Of a stretch of DNA of 64,000 bases, positions 42,620 to 52,459 are shown in pieces. The stretch lies in assembly GCA_937906385.1 (NCBI GenBank), contig CALCYQ010000001.1, positions 1-64,000 of the forward strand. Reading direction: 5' to 3'. The DNA comes from an uncultured Candidatus Saccharibacteria bacterium (GTDB lineage: Bacteria; Patescibacteriota; Saccharimonadia; Saccharimonadales; Saccharimonadaceae). Under the pieces are notes generated by a model, which was not told where the DNA came from, ran no database searches, and saw only the letters and a list, made by a program, of their open reading frames with translations. Positions within the stretch are counted from its first letter, which is position 1, and each line of letters opens with the position of its first letter. A program made the translations under genes and the position numbers.

Positions 42620-44386
42620 ATGAGAGCATTAGCGAAAGATCTCACTGTCAAATCTGGTAAAGTCGAGCTTGCTGGTTGGGTTAATTCCCGTCGTGATCAC
42701 GGTGGTTTAATTTTCATCGATTTGCGCGATCACACTGGCCTAATTCAGCTCGTGGTTGATCCAAATACCGCCGACGCTTTCAAGCTTGCCGAATCTCTCC
42801 GCGACGAATTCGTCATTCGCGCCACTGGTACTGTGCGCAAACGTGGTGCTGGTCTCGAAAATCCAAACATCCCAACTGGCGACATCGAAGTTGTGGTTGA
42901 TGATATGAAACTTCTCAACCGTTGCGAACCGCTCCCAGTCAACACGCACGACGAAGGTGCCGAGAGTAGTGAAGAGCTTCGCCTCAAATATCGCTTCCTT
43001 GATTTACGCCGCCCAAGCATGCAACATCGCCTCGCGCGCCGCGCTAAATTCTATAAATTCATGCGCAATTACATGGAAGAGCACGACTTTATCGAAGTCA
43101 CCACGCCGATTCTTGCCAACTCTTCACCAGAAGGCGCACGCGACTTCATCATTCCATCGCGTCTCCATCCGGGCCAATTCTATGCTTTACCGCAGGCTCC
43201 GCAGCAATTTAAACAACTTTTAATGGTTGGCGGTTTACCACGTTATTATCAAATCGCACCATGTTTCCGCGATGAGGATCCACGCGCCGACCGTTTGTAC
43301 GGCGATTTCTACCAGCTCGACCTTGAAATGTCCTTCGTAGAGAGCGGTGAAGAAGTTCGCCAAACCATGGAACCATTGCTCGTAAAGCTCGCGACTGAAT
43401 TTGCCAACAAAAAGATTGTCACGCCAGAGATTCGCCGCATCCCATATGTAGAAGCGATGGAAACTTACGGTGTCGACAAACCAGATTTGCGCTACGGCAT
43501 GGAATTAATCGACCTGACTGATGATTTGAAGAACACCGAATTTAGTGTCTTCGCTAAAGCCGAATGTGTCAAAGCGATTTGCGTCCAGGGTGGAGCAGAT
43601 CTTAGCCGTTCCCAAATCGACGTTTTCACCGACAAAGCCCGCAAGCTTGGTGCTGGCGGTCTCGCCTATCTTACCTACACCAAAGATGGCATTAAGTCCC
43701 CAATCGCCAAGTTTTTGAGCGAAAAAGAGCTCGACGCTATCACTAAGAAAACGGGCGCCAAAGCTGGCGACGCGGTCTTCTTCGGTGCCGACAAACGCGA
43801 AAAGGTCAACAAAGTTCTTGGTCAACTTCGCATTGCTTTTGCCGATCATTTCAATCTCAAAAACCCAGACGAAGTTGCCTTCTGTTGGATTGTCGATTTC
43901 CCATTCTATGAATGGGACGATGGCGCCAATAAGCTCGACTTTGGTCACAACCCATTCTCAATGCCAAAAGGTGGCATGGCAGCGCTCGAAGCGGCGAAAA
44001 CTACCGAAGAAAAACTCGCCATCGTGGCTGATCAGTACGATATGGTCATGAACGGCTATGAAATTTGCTCTGGCGCCGTGCGCAACTTTAATCCAGAGAT
44101 TATGTATAAGGTCTTCGGTATTCTTGGCTACGACGAGAAATATGTCGAATCTCGCTTTGGTGGCATGCTTAGTGCCTTTAAGTTCGGTGCGCCGCCACAC
44201 GCTGGTTGCGCCTTCGGTATTGAGCGTATCTTTATGGTGCTCGAAAATACCGAAAATATTCGCGATATTGTCGCCTTCCCAAAGAATGGTTCCGGTGTCG
44301 ACTTGATGATGAATTCGCCATCCTGGGTAGACGATTACCAGATTACCGATTGTCATCTCCAATACGTCGAACCAGCTGACGACTAA
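42620..44386 (+). CDS. aspS: Aspartyl-tRNA synthetase
   Basis: Class II synthetase charging tRNA-Asp (or Asp/Asn if non-discriminating). 588 residues: N-terminal OB-fold anticodon domain with G-W-V-N-S-R-R-D-H-G-G-L-I-F-I-D-L-R-D, motif 2 around Y-Q-I-A-P-C-F-R-D-E-D-P-R-A-D-R, a GAD insert in bacterial style, and motif 3 G-C-A-F-G-I-E-R-I. The ATG at 42620 is preferred to 42575 because GGAG lies upstream and the family begins here. Ends at a strong terminator. Confidence 0.97.
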   Translation: MRALAKDLTVKSGKVELAGWVNSRRDHGGLIFIDLRDHTGLIQLVVDPNTADAFKLAESLRDEFVIRATGTVRKRGAGLENPNIPTGDIEVVVDDMKLLNRCEPLPVNTHDEGAESSEELRLKYRFLDLRRPSMQHRLARRAKFYKFMRNYMEEHDFIEVTTPILANSSPEGARDFIIPSRLHPGQFYALPQAPQQFKQLLMVGGLPRYYQIAPCFRDEDPRADRLYGDFYQLDLEMSFVESGEEVRQTMEPLLVKLATEFANKKIVTPEIRRIPYVEAMETYGVDKPDLRYGMELIDLTDDLKNTEFSVFAKAECVKAICVQGGADLSRSQIDVFTDKARKLGAGGLAYLTYTKDGIKSPIAKFLSEKELDAITKKTGAKAGDAVFFGADKREKVNKVLGQLRIAFADHFNLKNPDEVAFCWIVDFPFYEWDDGANKLDFGHNPFSMPKGGMAALEAAKTTEEKLAIVADQYDMVMNGYEICSGAVRNFNPEIMYKVFGILGYDEKYVESRFGGMLSAFKFGAPPHAGCAFGIERIFMVLENTENIRDIVAFPKNGSGVDLMMNSPSWVDDYQITDCHLQYVEPADD

Positions 44387-44392
44387 AAGCGC

Positions 44393-44421
44393 AAGCATCC
44401 GCCTATTGCGGATGCTTTTTT
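44393..44421 (+). terminator. Terminator of aspS
   Basis: AAGCATCCGC / GCGGATGCTT stem with loop CTATT, followed by a T-run. Confidence 0.92.
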
Positions 44422-44438
44422 ATGCTAGAATAATAGAT

Positions 44439-44972
44439 ATGCGAACCCTATCTCGTGTGGCAGTTGGTTTAATGTCAGTTTTGCTGGCCTTTTCTTCGGT
44501 CTCCGCCTCTGCGGTTGATCTTGACGCTATCGAACACCGCGTCCTCGATGAGAATTATACCGGCGCCGTTTCGCAAAACTGTGCTAGCATCAAAGTCCGC
44601 TTGCAACGTATCCAAAAAGACGACGCGCGCAACCGCGTCCATCTTGGCGCCCAATATGAATCTATCGCTTCGAAATTAATGCTGAATCTCAATCTGCGCC
44701 TCGTTAAAAATAATCTCGCCAGTGCCGAAATTGCCGGCCAGCAAACCACCTTTGTTAGTGAACAAAAACGTTTCAAAGATGATTACATTGGCTACTCGCA
44801 AGAATTAGAAAGTTTGCTTAAAATTGACTGTAAAACTCAACCGAAGCAATTTTATTATCAGCTTGAAATCGTCCGCGCCAAGAGGGAAGATATCGATCTT
44901 AGTATGAAACGTCTCAAAGAAATAATCACCAAACATCGTGCTGCTGTAGTTACATTAAAGGAGTCGCTCTAA
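44439..44972 (+). CDS. Exported coiled-coil protein, unrecognised
   Basis: A 177-residue protein with signal peptide (hydrophobic residues 8-24, cleavage near S-A-S-A) and a mature part that is almost all charged helix, likely a coiled coil, with two Cys (N-C-A-S and D-C-K-T). ATG 44439 is 7 nt after TAGAAT (44426-44431). The longer frame (44406) begins inside the terminator. The stop overlaps the next start (TAATG), so the pair is coupled. No family recognised. Confidence 0.6.
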   Translation: MRTLSRVAVGLMSVLLAFSSVSASAVDLDAIEHRVLDENYTGAVSQNCASIKVRLQRIQKDDARNRVHLGAQYESIASKLMLNLNLRLVKNNLASAEIAGQQTTFVSEQKRFKDDYIGYSQELESLLKIDCKTQPKQFYYQLEIVRAKREDIDLSMKRLKEIITKHRAAVVTLKESL

Positions 44973-45361
44973 TGGCTGAGGAAAACGAGAAGAACGAAGA
45001 AGAAAAAGTCTCTACACATGGCGGCCGCAATTTGTTAATCCTCGGCATCGCTGCTATCGCGATTGCCGCCACTACTACTACAGTTAGTCTATTTATTTAT
45101 CGTGCCACTGGCGATATTTATCTTGATCGTTCGCGTCCAGGTTTTATTGCCGAAGGCGAAAAGCACAACGAAGAAGACGATAGTCGCGAAGAATTTTCTA
45201 GCGAAGGCTCAATGAACCAGGCGGCATTTGACGAATATTTAGAAGAATTAGATTTGCTCACTGGCCGCATTGATGGTTCCGATGATAGCTTTGCTAGTGA
45301 TCCGCTATCCGACGACAGTCTCGGCATTGTTGTCTATGATGACGAAGAGGAAGAGGATTAG
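44972..45361 (+). CDS. Single-pass acidic membrane protein, unrecognised
   Basis: A 129-residue protein: acidic/basic N-terminal 18 residues, one Ala/Ile/Thr-rich membrane span (about 22-44), then an Asp/Glu/Ser-rich extracytoplasmic tail ending E-E-E-E-D. It is coupled to the exported helical protein upstream, a possible partner. It ends tail-to-tail with the MurC-like gene, with a 4-bp overlap. Confidence 0.55.
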   Translation: MAEENEKNEEEKVSTHGGRNLLILGIAAIAIAATTTTVSLFIYRATGDIYLDRSRPGFIAEGEKHNEEDDSREEFSSEGSMNQAAFDEYLEELDLLTGRIDGSDDSFASDPLSDDSLGIVVYDDEEEED

Positions 45362-46566
45362 TCTGCGAAATTTTCGCGTAGCCAACCATCAGCCGGTCCA
45401 GCCGTCATTAGCACAATTAACCAATTATCCGCACGCAAGTCGCGGATTTTTTGCGTTAATTCGTCATTAATTTCGGCACATTCAACGGCCAGCGGATTAT
45501 CTAATTCGGAGCTTAATTCTTGTGGCGTCAGCACTTCCAGTTCGGGGTTTTCGCGCGTCAAATATGTCGGCAACCAGAAAATTTTGTCTGCACCCAAAAA
45601 TGCGTCGTGATATAAATGTCGTACTTCATGTTGACGTGTATTTTGATGCGGTTGATAAATCACCGCAAGCCCCTTAAAACCGCCACGCATTTTTAATTCT
45701 TCAGCCATTTTTACGGTCGCCTTGATTTCTTCTGGGTGATGGCCATAATCGGAATAAACCCCATTCGCAATACGTTCAAATCGACGTCCGACGCCTGGAA
45801 AAGCATTTAAAACTGCGCAAATTTCGGCATCCGAAAAATTGGAAATCATTTTCAAAATTTCTAGAGCCAAACTTGCATCTTGCCGGCGCAACTCGCCAAC
45901 CAGGGTGATAGCTTCATTTAATGTTGTATTTTTTACAACATGATGGCTTTGCTTTTCGAATTTCTTAAATGCCGCTTCATAATCATCGCGCGTAGGATAA
46001 ATGTCTGGATGGTCATAATCTACGCATGTAATAGCGGCAATTTCTGGATGATAAGCCAAAAAGTTTCGATCATATTCATCTGCTTCATAAATAAAATATT
46101 CCGTACCTTCCGTGTAGGAGCCGCTTTTTGCCCAACCTAGCGTCGTGCCAACGAGATAATTTGCTGGAATGCCGAGTTTTAGGCATGCCCAAATTAGCAT
46201 CGACGTCGTTGTCGTCTTGCCATGTGTCCCGGCCACAGCAATCATCTTTAAGTTCTTCTGGCGCACCAATTCTGCAATAAATTCATCGCGCTTTGTGGCC
46301 TTAATACCAAGTTCGCGTGCAGCTACTAGCTCTGGGTGGTCGCTCGGCAAAGCGGAAGTATATACAAACCAGTCGACATTCTCAGTTTGACGCAAAAACT
46401 CTCCATCTTGCGGACCATAATGGACCGGAATTGCGCGATCTTCTAACTCTTGCGCGATTGCGCCGCGTTGCAAATCGGAACCTAGAACTTCAAAACCAGC
46501 ATCTTGCGCAAATTCGGCTAACGGCCCAATCCCCGTGCCACTTATTCCAGAAAAATATACTTTCAT
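45358..46566 (-). CDS. murC: MurC/Mpl-type Mur ligase
   Basis: ATP-dependent ligase adding L-Ala (MurC) or a recycled tripeptide (Mpl) to UDP-MurNAc. 402 residues: Rossmann start G-I-S-G-T-G-I-G near 7-14, P-loop G-T-H-G-K-T-T-T-T at 113-121, E-A-D-E-Y-D-R near 161, and a central H-P-D-I-Y-P. The C-terminal ligase domain is shorter than in typical MurC (about 450-490 aa). MurC is preferred because other Mur genes would be needed for self wall synthesis, but Mpl cannot be excluded. TAAAAT lies 6 nt before the ATG. Confidence 0.8.
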   Translation of the reverse strand: MKVYFSGISGTGIGPLAEFAQDAGFEVLGSDLQRGAIAQELEDRAIPVHYGPQDGEFLRQTENVDWFVYTSALPSDHPELVAARELGIKATKRDEFIAELVRQKNLKMIAVAGTHGKTTTTSMLIWACLKLGIPANYLVGTTLGWAKSGSYTEGTEYFIYEADEYDRNFLAYHPEIAAITCVDYDHPDIYPTRDDYEAAFKKFEKQSHHVVKNTTLNEAITLVGELRRQDASLALEILKMISNFSDAEICAVLNAFPGVGRRFERIANGVYSDYGHHPEEIKATVKMAEELKMRGGFKGLAVIYQPHQNTRQHEVRHLYHDAFLGADKIFWLPTYLTRENPELEVLTPQELSSELDNPLAVECAEINDELTQKIRDLRADNWLIVLMTAGPADGWLRENFAD

Positions 46567-46646
46567 ATCTGTATTTTAACATAACACCAATCTAGTAATA
46601 TAACCAACGCTTATGGTAAAATAAATTATAAGGAGTATTGGAGGTT

Positions 46647-49600
46647 ATGCGTAGGGTATTTCGCAAAAAACAGATTGTATCAATTATAAGCGTCGCATTA
46701 GTGTTTCTTGCATTACTTTTTGTGCTCGCGCAGCGTCTATATGCCACCATCGCTTATAGCGATTACTCGCTTAGAGAATGGCAAACGACTATCAATGATA
46801 TCACCGTCAAGGCCACCGCTCCGGCCGGCGCTTTCCCAGAGAAAGTCAAGCTCGTCGCTACTGACAAATATAGCCACGACATGGCTTATAAATTAGCCGT
46901 AGAACATGGCGGTATTGATCTTAATTCCACAATTCTCGACATTTCTTTCATTGGCGTTAACGGTGAAAAGATTCAGCCGCGCACTGATGTTTCAATCAGC
47001 GTTACGCGCAAGGATAATCTTGGTGCTACTAAATATAACATTGCTCATATTTCTGGTGAGAGCGACATGGCGCTCGGTAATGTCGTTACTTACCAAAATT
47101 CGCTCGAATTCAAGACTGGCAGTTTCTCGATTTATGCCATTATCCCAACTCAAGACGACACCGAAGATAAAACCCCACGTATTACTTACAATTATTATGT
47201 CGACGGCAATTTAATCAGTACGCAAATTGTCAAAAATGGCGACATCATCCAATCGCCGGGCATTCCGACTAAAGACGACATGTATTTTGTCGGCTGGCAG
47301 CTCGATGATGGTAGCTATTTCGATAAATTCCAAACCGCCGCCGTAGTTGATCCGAACGCTACCGAAGACCAAACCATAAATATGAATGGGCGTTTTTCTG
47401 AAAAAATTTACGCTGTTATTTTTCACGATGCGAGCGGCAATGTTACCGCCACGAAGCTTGGTGCTCCTGGCGACGTGATTTCAGTTAACGATGTCTTCTT
47501 TGAAGTGCGTGTCGGCCACTATATCGCCGCCTGGACTACGAACCCAAACGATTCCGGCGAACATAGTAGTATTGAAGATCTCGGCGACGTTGGCGAATCG
47601 GTCACCATCGAAGATGATAATATTGACCTCTACCCGATCATTAACGGTATTAAATGGGTATTCTTCGACGCGAATGACGATGATGCGGATTTTCAGACCG
47701 TCGCATCTTACACGCCGGCCCAATATGTCTTAGACGGCCAACGCATCACGCGTCCAGCCGACCCAACGCGTGAAGGTTATACTTTCCGTGGCTGGTCACG
47801 CAGTGCCACTACGTACAGCGCATTCAACTTCAATACTGCTATCACGGCCGATACAGATTTATATGCTTTCTGGACCGCCAAAACAAACACTTCCTACAAT
47901 GTCGCCATCTGGTATGAAACCTTACGCGACGGCGAATTTGTAGAGGGAAGTTATGGCGTAGCAGATTTCTTCTCGCTCACCGGCACCACTGGCGCCAGCG
48001 CAACGGTAGCCCAATCACGCATTAACAGCGTCCTATCGCAAGACGATTACAAATATTACGAATACGACTATCAAGATACCGGCAAAATCATCGCCGGTGA
48101 CGGCAGCACGATGGTTAATGTTTACCTCAAACTCAAAGTTTACACGGTTACATTTAATATCATGCGTACTGTAAACAATCAGTATCGGCTTGATTATTAC
48201 ACGAAGAATGGCAATAATTATTCATCAACATACAAGACTTCTCGTACGAATCCAATCCCAAATCAGCTCGACGGTACAATTACAGTCGGCGACGATGTCT
48301 ACTCGTTTACGGATGGCTATAGCTTCCAAGCACGCATCGGCGAGTCAATTGCGGATGTTTGGCCACGCACGGACAATGTTGTCTTCACGAAAGATACTTT
48401 TACTAATCTTACTTTAACGCCATACGCTTGGCACCCAGTCGATAATAATCCAGATAATACCAATCTTGCCAGTACACAGATTACAATGACCGCTTCACTT
48501 ATCAAGAGTAACGGCTCTGCTGGCGCTTCATACTATCTAATTTCCGCTCAGGATCCGGCCGAAATCCATGTTAATTATTGGTTTGAGGATCTTGAAAATG
48601 GCGGTTACGCTAAATCTGAGTTATTATCCGAAACTATTCACAACACGAACGGAAACTTCACTTACAAACGCTTCTCTGGTTACGAAAACGTCAGTACACC
48701 AAGTGGCTATGAAGGCAATGATACAACAAACGGCGTCTATAATTATTACTACAATCCGTTGTCTTATAATTTGATTTTCTACAACTATAATAGCAACGAT
48801 AAGACGGAGTCCGTTAAATATGGCACTAGTATGACGGATTTCTCCTATATTCCGCCACGCCCAACTGGCATTCCAGACAATTATTCATTTGCCGGATGGT
48901 TTACTAGCCCAGATGGCGTCGAAGGTTCAGAATATGATTTTGCCAACGAAAAAATGCCAGCTTCCGGCTTAATGCTCTACTCGAAGTGGGAGCAGCGCAC
49001 GAAAGTCAACGTTATCTTTGATTCAAATGGCGGTAGCCATGTCGACAATCAGATTGTCAGCTACGGCGGCTATGCGCGCACGCCAGAAAAGCCTACCCGC
49101 GAGGGCGCCGTCTTTGGTGGTTGGATTAAAGATGATGGCACTTTCTTCCATTTTGGCAACCAAATTACCGAGGATACTCATCTAGTTGCGCGTTGGCTCA
49201 CCGGCGAAACCTATATGCTACATTACGACGCCAACGGTGGCACGATTAGCGAAGGTGATGACAATATCTATATTGATGCCGCTAACACTACAGTTTTGCC
49301 GATGCCAGAAAGCACCCCTTCGGGCAAATATTTTGCCGGCTGGCTGCTCGACGGCAAGATTTATTATCCAGGTAGCACTGTTGTCGTAAAATCTTCACTC
49401 GCCGACGATTCAAATGTAATTAATATCGTTGCGCTTTGGGATTCTGAACGCCCAAATACTTCCGTTAGCTTCAACGCCAACGGCGGCACTGGCGAGACGC
49501 AAACTTATGATTTAGCTGAAAATGCTAGCCAAGTTTTGCCATCTGCCGACGATCTTAATTTCTCGCGCGTTGGCTACCATTTCTTAGGCTGGAGCTCCGA

Positions 49601-51632
49601 ACCAAACGCTGGCATTATCTATCTGCCAGGCGATCAGCTTGGCGTAGATAGCTTGGGTAGTTTGCCAAACGTAATGTATGCTCGCTGGGAGATTAATACC
49701 TACACGCTAACGGTCCATCATATAAAAACCGACGGTAGCGAATACAAACCAGACATCACAGCCACATACGAGCATGGTGCTACTTATACTGCCTCACCAG
49801 ACACTTCTGACGATACTTATGAATATGCTCTCAAAGCTGGCGATTCTGCTTCTGGCACCATTACTTCTAACCTCGAAGTTACTTATATTTATAAGAAGAA
49901 ACAAGGAACTATTACTACGCATCACGTTGACACAGATGGCACTACGCTTGCCGATGATGACGTGCAGCAATTAGACTACGGCACCGAATATAACACCTTG
50001 TGCAAAGAGAGCTTACTAACGCTTTATGATTGTTCTGCACCCGAGTCTACTTCCGGCACAGTCTCTGGTAACGTAGAAGTCACTTATACTTATACGCATA
50101 AAACTGGCGTCGTTACAGTACGTCATCTCGATAGCAACGGTACGCCACTCGTCTCGCAAGAAACTCAAACCGTTAATTATGGCGATTCCTACACGGCACA
50201 TCCAAGTAGTAGTCTGACGGACGCTTATAATTATACGGTCGATAGCGCAGAAACTGTGACCGTGATGGGCGACGTTACGATTACTTATACTTATACCAAG
50301 AAAACCTATACCCTAACGGTCCATCATCTTAAAGAAGATAATTCCGAGTATAAACCAGACGTCACAACTGCCTACGAGCACGGCGCTACCTATACTGCTT
50401 CGCCAGACACCTCGGACGTGAATTATGAATATCGTCTCAAAGATGGTGACTCCGCCAGCGGTACAATCACCTCTAACCTCGAAGTGACCTACATCTACAA
50501 GAAAAAGACAGCCACTATTACTGTTCGTCACCTCGACACTAATGGTAATCCGTTAGCTGATCCGGTCACCCAAACTAAGGAGTGGGGAGATACTTATGAG
50601 ACTCATCCAGATAACTCACTTACTGCTGCGTATTCATATACGGTTGATAAGCCAGAAACCGGCACGGTTGCCGGCGACGTAACGGTTACCTACACCTATA
50701 CTAAGAACGCTTATACCTTAACCGTCCATCATATTAAAGAAGATAATTCGGAATACAAACCGGATGTCACGACAACTTATGAGCACGGCGCCACTTACGC
50801 CGCTTCACCAGATACTTCAGATAATAACTATGAGTACCGTCTCAAAGATGGCGATAGTGCCAGTGGCACAATTACGTCCAATCTAGAAGTTACATATATT
50901 TACAAGAAGAAGACAGCTACTATTACTACAAAACATGTCGACAACAACGGCACTCAGCTCGCCGACCCAGTTACCGAGACTAAGGAGTGGGGAGATATAT
51001 ATACAACTAGCCCAATCGAATCGTTACTAACCGCATATAACTACGAAGAACCAGCCAATGCTTCCGATGTGGTATCTGGCGACGTTGAAGTCACGTATGT
51101 TTATACTAAAAAGACCTTTACGCTCACGGTTCGTCATTTGAAAGATGATGGTTCTACCTTCGCGGAGACCGAAACGAACACTTACGAGTACGGCTACGAA
51201 TACGCTACGCATCCAAAGAATGATCCAAACTATTCTGTCGAATTAACTTCCGGCGCGGCCGACGGCACGTTAACTTCTAATGTTGAAGTAGTTTACACTT
51301 ATACACGCCGCATCGCGACTATTACCACGCGCCATCTCGATGAGGACGGCAATCCGCTAGCGGACGATGAAACTGCTCAAGTTCTTTATGGCGATACTTA
51401 CACAGTCTATCCAAAAGCTGAATTTGATGACGATTATACTCATACCACCAATCTCCCAGAGAGTGGCACGGTTTCTGGCAATCTTACAATCGTTTATGCA
51501 TATAAAAAGATTGCGCCGCCAACCCCTTCGCCGCAAACCTTAGATAATATTCTCGTCGCGGTTATTCTCGGTCTTAGTGCTTCTGTGGGCGGGTTCATCG
51601 TCTACCACCTCAATAAACGCAAGCGCTCTTAA
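46647..51632 (+). CDS. Giant cell-surface adhesin with InlB-type and MucBP repeats
   Basis: A 1661-residue surface protein. An N-terminal signal/anchor (about 10-30) precedes a 130-residue beta domain. Listeria-Bacteroides (InlB B-type) repeats follow between about residues 190 and 1010, seen as repeated F-x-G-W and D-x-N-G-G words with closing Y-A-R-W or L-V-A-R-W. From about 1015 to 1620 there are nine MucBP-like units of about 65-70 residues, each opening as T-L-T-V-H-H or A-T-I-T-V-R-H. The end is a Pro/Ser linker, S-P-Q-T-L-D-N, a membrane span and K-R-K-R-S: an LPxTG-like architecture without a clean motif. ATG 46647 with GGAG upstream. Probably binds mucin-like or host-bacterial glycans. 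Confidence 0.85.
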   Translation: MRRVFRKKQIVSIISVALVFLALLFVLAQRLYATIAYSDYSLREWQTTINDITVKATAPAGAFPEKVKLVATDKYSHDMAYKLAVEHGGIDLNSTILDISFIGVNGEKIQPRTDVSISVTRKDNLGATKYNIAHISGESDMALGNVVTYQNSLEFKTGSFSIYAIIPTQDDTEDKTPRITYNYYVDGNLISTQIVKNGDIIQSPGIPTKDDMYFVGWQLDDGSYFDKFQTAAVVDPNATEDQTINMNGRFSEKIYAVIFHDASGNVTATKLGAPGDVISVNDVFFEVRVGHYIAAWTTNPNDSGEHSSIEDLGDVGESVTIEDDNIDLYPIINGIKWVFFDANDDDADFQTVASYTPAQYVLDGQRITRPADPTREGYTFRGWSRSATTYSAFNFNTAITADTDLYAFWTAKTNTSYNVAIWYETLRDGEFVEGSYGVADFFSLTGTTGASATVAQSRINSVLSQDDYKYYEYDYQDTGKIIAGDGSTMVNVYLKLKVYTVTFNIMRTVNNQYRLDYYTKNGNNYSSTYKTSRTNPIPNQLDGTITVGDDVYSFTDGYSFQARIGESIADVWPRTDNVVFTKDTFTNLTLTPYAWHPVDNNPDNTNLASTQITMTASLIKSNGSAGASYYLISAQDPAEIHVNYWFEDLENGGYAKSELLSETIHNTNGNFTYKRFSGYENVSTPSGYEGNDTTNGVYNYYYNPLSYNLIFYNYNSNDKTESVKYGTSMTDFSYIPPRPTGIPDNYSFAGWFTSPDGVEGSEYDFANEKMPASGLMLYSKWEQRTKVNVIFDSNGGSHVDNQIVSYGGYARTPEKPTREGAVFGGWIKDDGTFFHFGNQITEDTHLVARWLTGETYMLHYDANGGTISEGDDNIYIDAANTTVLPMPESTPSGKYFAGWLLDGKIYYPGSTVVVKSSLADDSNVINIVALWDSERPNTSVSFNANGGTGETQTYDLAENASQVLPSADDLNFSRVGYHFLGWSSEPNAGIIYLPGDQLGVDSLGSLPNVMYARWEINTYTLTVHHIKTDGSEYKPDITATYEHGATYTASPDTSDDTYEYALKAGDSASGTITSNLEVTYIYKKKQGTITTHHVDTDGTTLADDDVQQLDYGTEYNTLCKESLLTLYDCSAPESTSGTVSGNVEVTYTYTHKTGVVTVRHLDSNGTPLVSQETQTVNYGDSYTAHPSSSLTDAYNYTVDSAETVTVMGDVTITYTYTKKTYTLTVHHLKEDNSEYKPDVTTAYEHGATYTASPDTSDVNYEYRLKDGDSASGTITSNLEVTYIYKKKTATITVRHLDTNGNPLADPVTQTKEWGDTYETHPDNSLTAAYSYTVDKPETGTVAGDVTVTYTYTKNAYTLTVHHIKEDNSEYKPDVTTTYEHGATYAASPDTSDNNYEYRLKDGDSASGTITSNLEVTYIYKKKTATITTKHVDNNGTQLADPVTETKEWGDIYTTSPIESLLTAYNYEEPANASDVVSGDVEVTYVYTKKTFTLTVRHLKDDGSTFAETETNTYEYGYEYATHPKNDPNYSVELTSGAADGTLTSNVEVVYTYTRRIATITTRHLDEDGNPLADDETAQVLYGDTYTVYPKAEFDDDYTHTTNLPESGTVSGNLTIVYAYKKIAPPTPSPQTLDNILVAVILGLSASVGGFIVYHLNKRKRS
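49701..51500 (+). repeat. MucBP-type tandem repeats in the adhesin
   Basis: About nine coding repeats of roughly 200 bp begin near 49701, 49905, 50103, 50304, 50508, 50706, 50916, 51111 and 51315. Alternate units are most alike in protein. Units at about 50304 and 50706 are nearly identical as protein yet differ at many synonymous positions. Confidence 0.8.
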
Positions 51633-51653
51633 TGTGTTAAAATATAGATAGTT

Positions 51654-52364
51654 ATGGGTGGAGTGCGCAAGAAAAAGTCTCCTCGGAAGATTTTTGCTAA
51701 AATCTTCGAAGTTAAAAACTGGAAACTCTTTCTAGTTGTGATTTTGCTGGGCTTTTTGGCTGCCACGCAACTACGTATTGACCATCTTCGCATGCTCGAC
51801 TATAAACAGGCCGTCTTAAAGGCCGACCAAGCACAAAATGATGATGAAATAGCCAAAACCCTCGCAGAATTGCGCGATTTCACGTCGACTCATATCATCT
51901 TTAATGTCATAGAAGAGAACGGCAATCAAAAGATTATCTTTGGCACCGGCGCCTTTTATCTTAGCAATCAGTACCAACGCAAGGCAAACGAAGCATTAGT
52001 TGCGGCTCAAGATAAGATGCTTAAAGAAGACCCAAGCATGTCAGCTTATGGTAACGTCTATAAGAAAGTGGCTGAAGTTTGTGACGCCATCGGTAAAAAG
52101 AAGGGCTGGCGCTATCCAAACAACGACTATTTGAATTGCTTCTGGGACGAGCTAGGTAAATATCCGACCACCGATCAACTAACAGTCTCTTCGGTGGCTA
52201 ACCTGCCGTCCACTGAGCTATTTCGCTACGATTATAGCTCGCCAGTTTGGTATCCGTGCCTATCTGGTATCATCATTCTAATCGCTCTCGTCGTTCTACT
52301 TATCGTCTTAATTCGGATTATCATCTGGATTGCTACCTCTATTGCGATTCTTTTAATAAAATAA
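51654..52364 (+). CDS. Two-span membrane protein with extracytoplasmic Cys-containing domain, unrecognised
   Basis: A 236-residue protein: basic N-terminus, membrane span (about 24-40), an extracytoplasmic central part of about 150 residues with a helical start (A-D-Q-A-Q-N-D-D-E-I-A-K-T) and Cys residues near V-C-D-A and N-C-F-W, then a long C-terminal hydrophobic region (about 196-236), likely one or two spans. TAAAAT lies about 10 nt before the ATG. It follows the adhesin by 21 bp, but the promoter-like box suggests independent expression. No family recognised. Confidence 0.6.
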   Translation: MGGVRKKKSPRKIFAKIFEVKNWKLFLVVILLGFLAATQLRIDHLRMLDYKQAVLKADQAQNDDEIAKTLAELRDFTSTHIIFNVIEENGNQKIIFGTGAFYLSNQYQRKANEALVAAQDKMLKEDPSMSAYGNVYKKVAEVCDAIGKKKGWRYPNNDYLNCFWDELGKYPTTDQLTVSSVANLPSTELFRYDYSSPVWYPCLSGIIILIALVVLLIVLIRIIIWIATSIAILLIK

Positions 52365-52398
52365 GCTTAATTATTGTAAAAATTACCTCTTAAATCTC

Positions 52399-52427
52399 TT
52401 GACAACATATAACAGAGGTCATAAGAT
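52399..52427 (+). promoter_or_regulatory. Consensus promoter of the 68-residue gene
   Basis: TTGACA (52399-52404), 17-nt spacer, TAAGAT (52422-52427): the only perfect -35 hexamer I noted in the window. The leader of about 26 nt carries CGGAGGAAAG, a strong ribosome binding site. High expression is expected. Confidence 0.8.
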
Positions 52428-52459
52428 AAAAGTATCAATATAACGGAGGAAAGCTTAAA

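Noticed and set aside
49701..51500. Tandem repeats considered as a CRISPR array
   Set aside because: The repeats are about 200 bp, coding and degenerate, with no spacer structure and no cas genes in the window.
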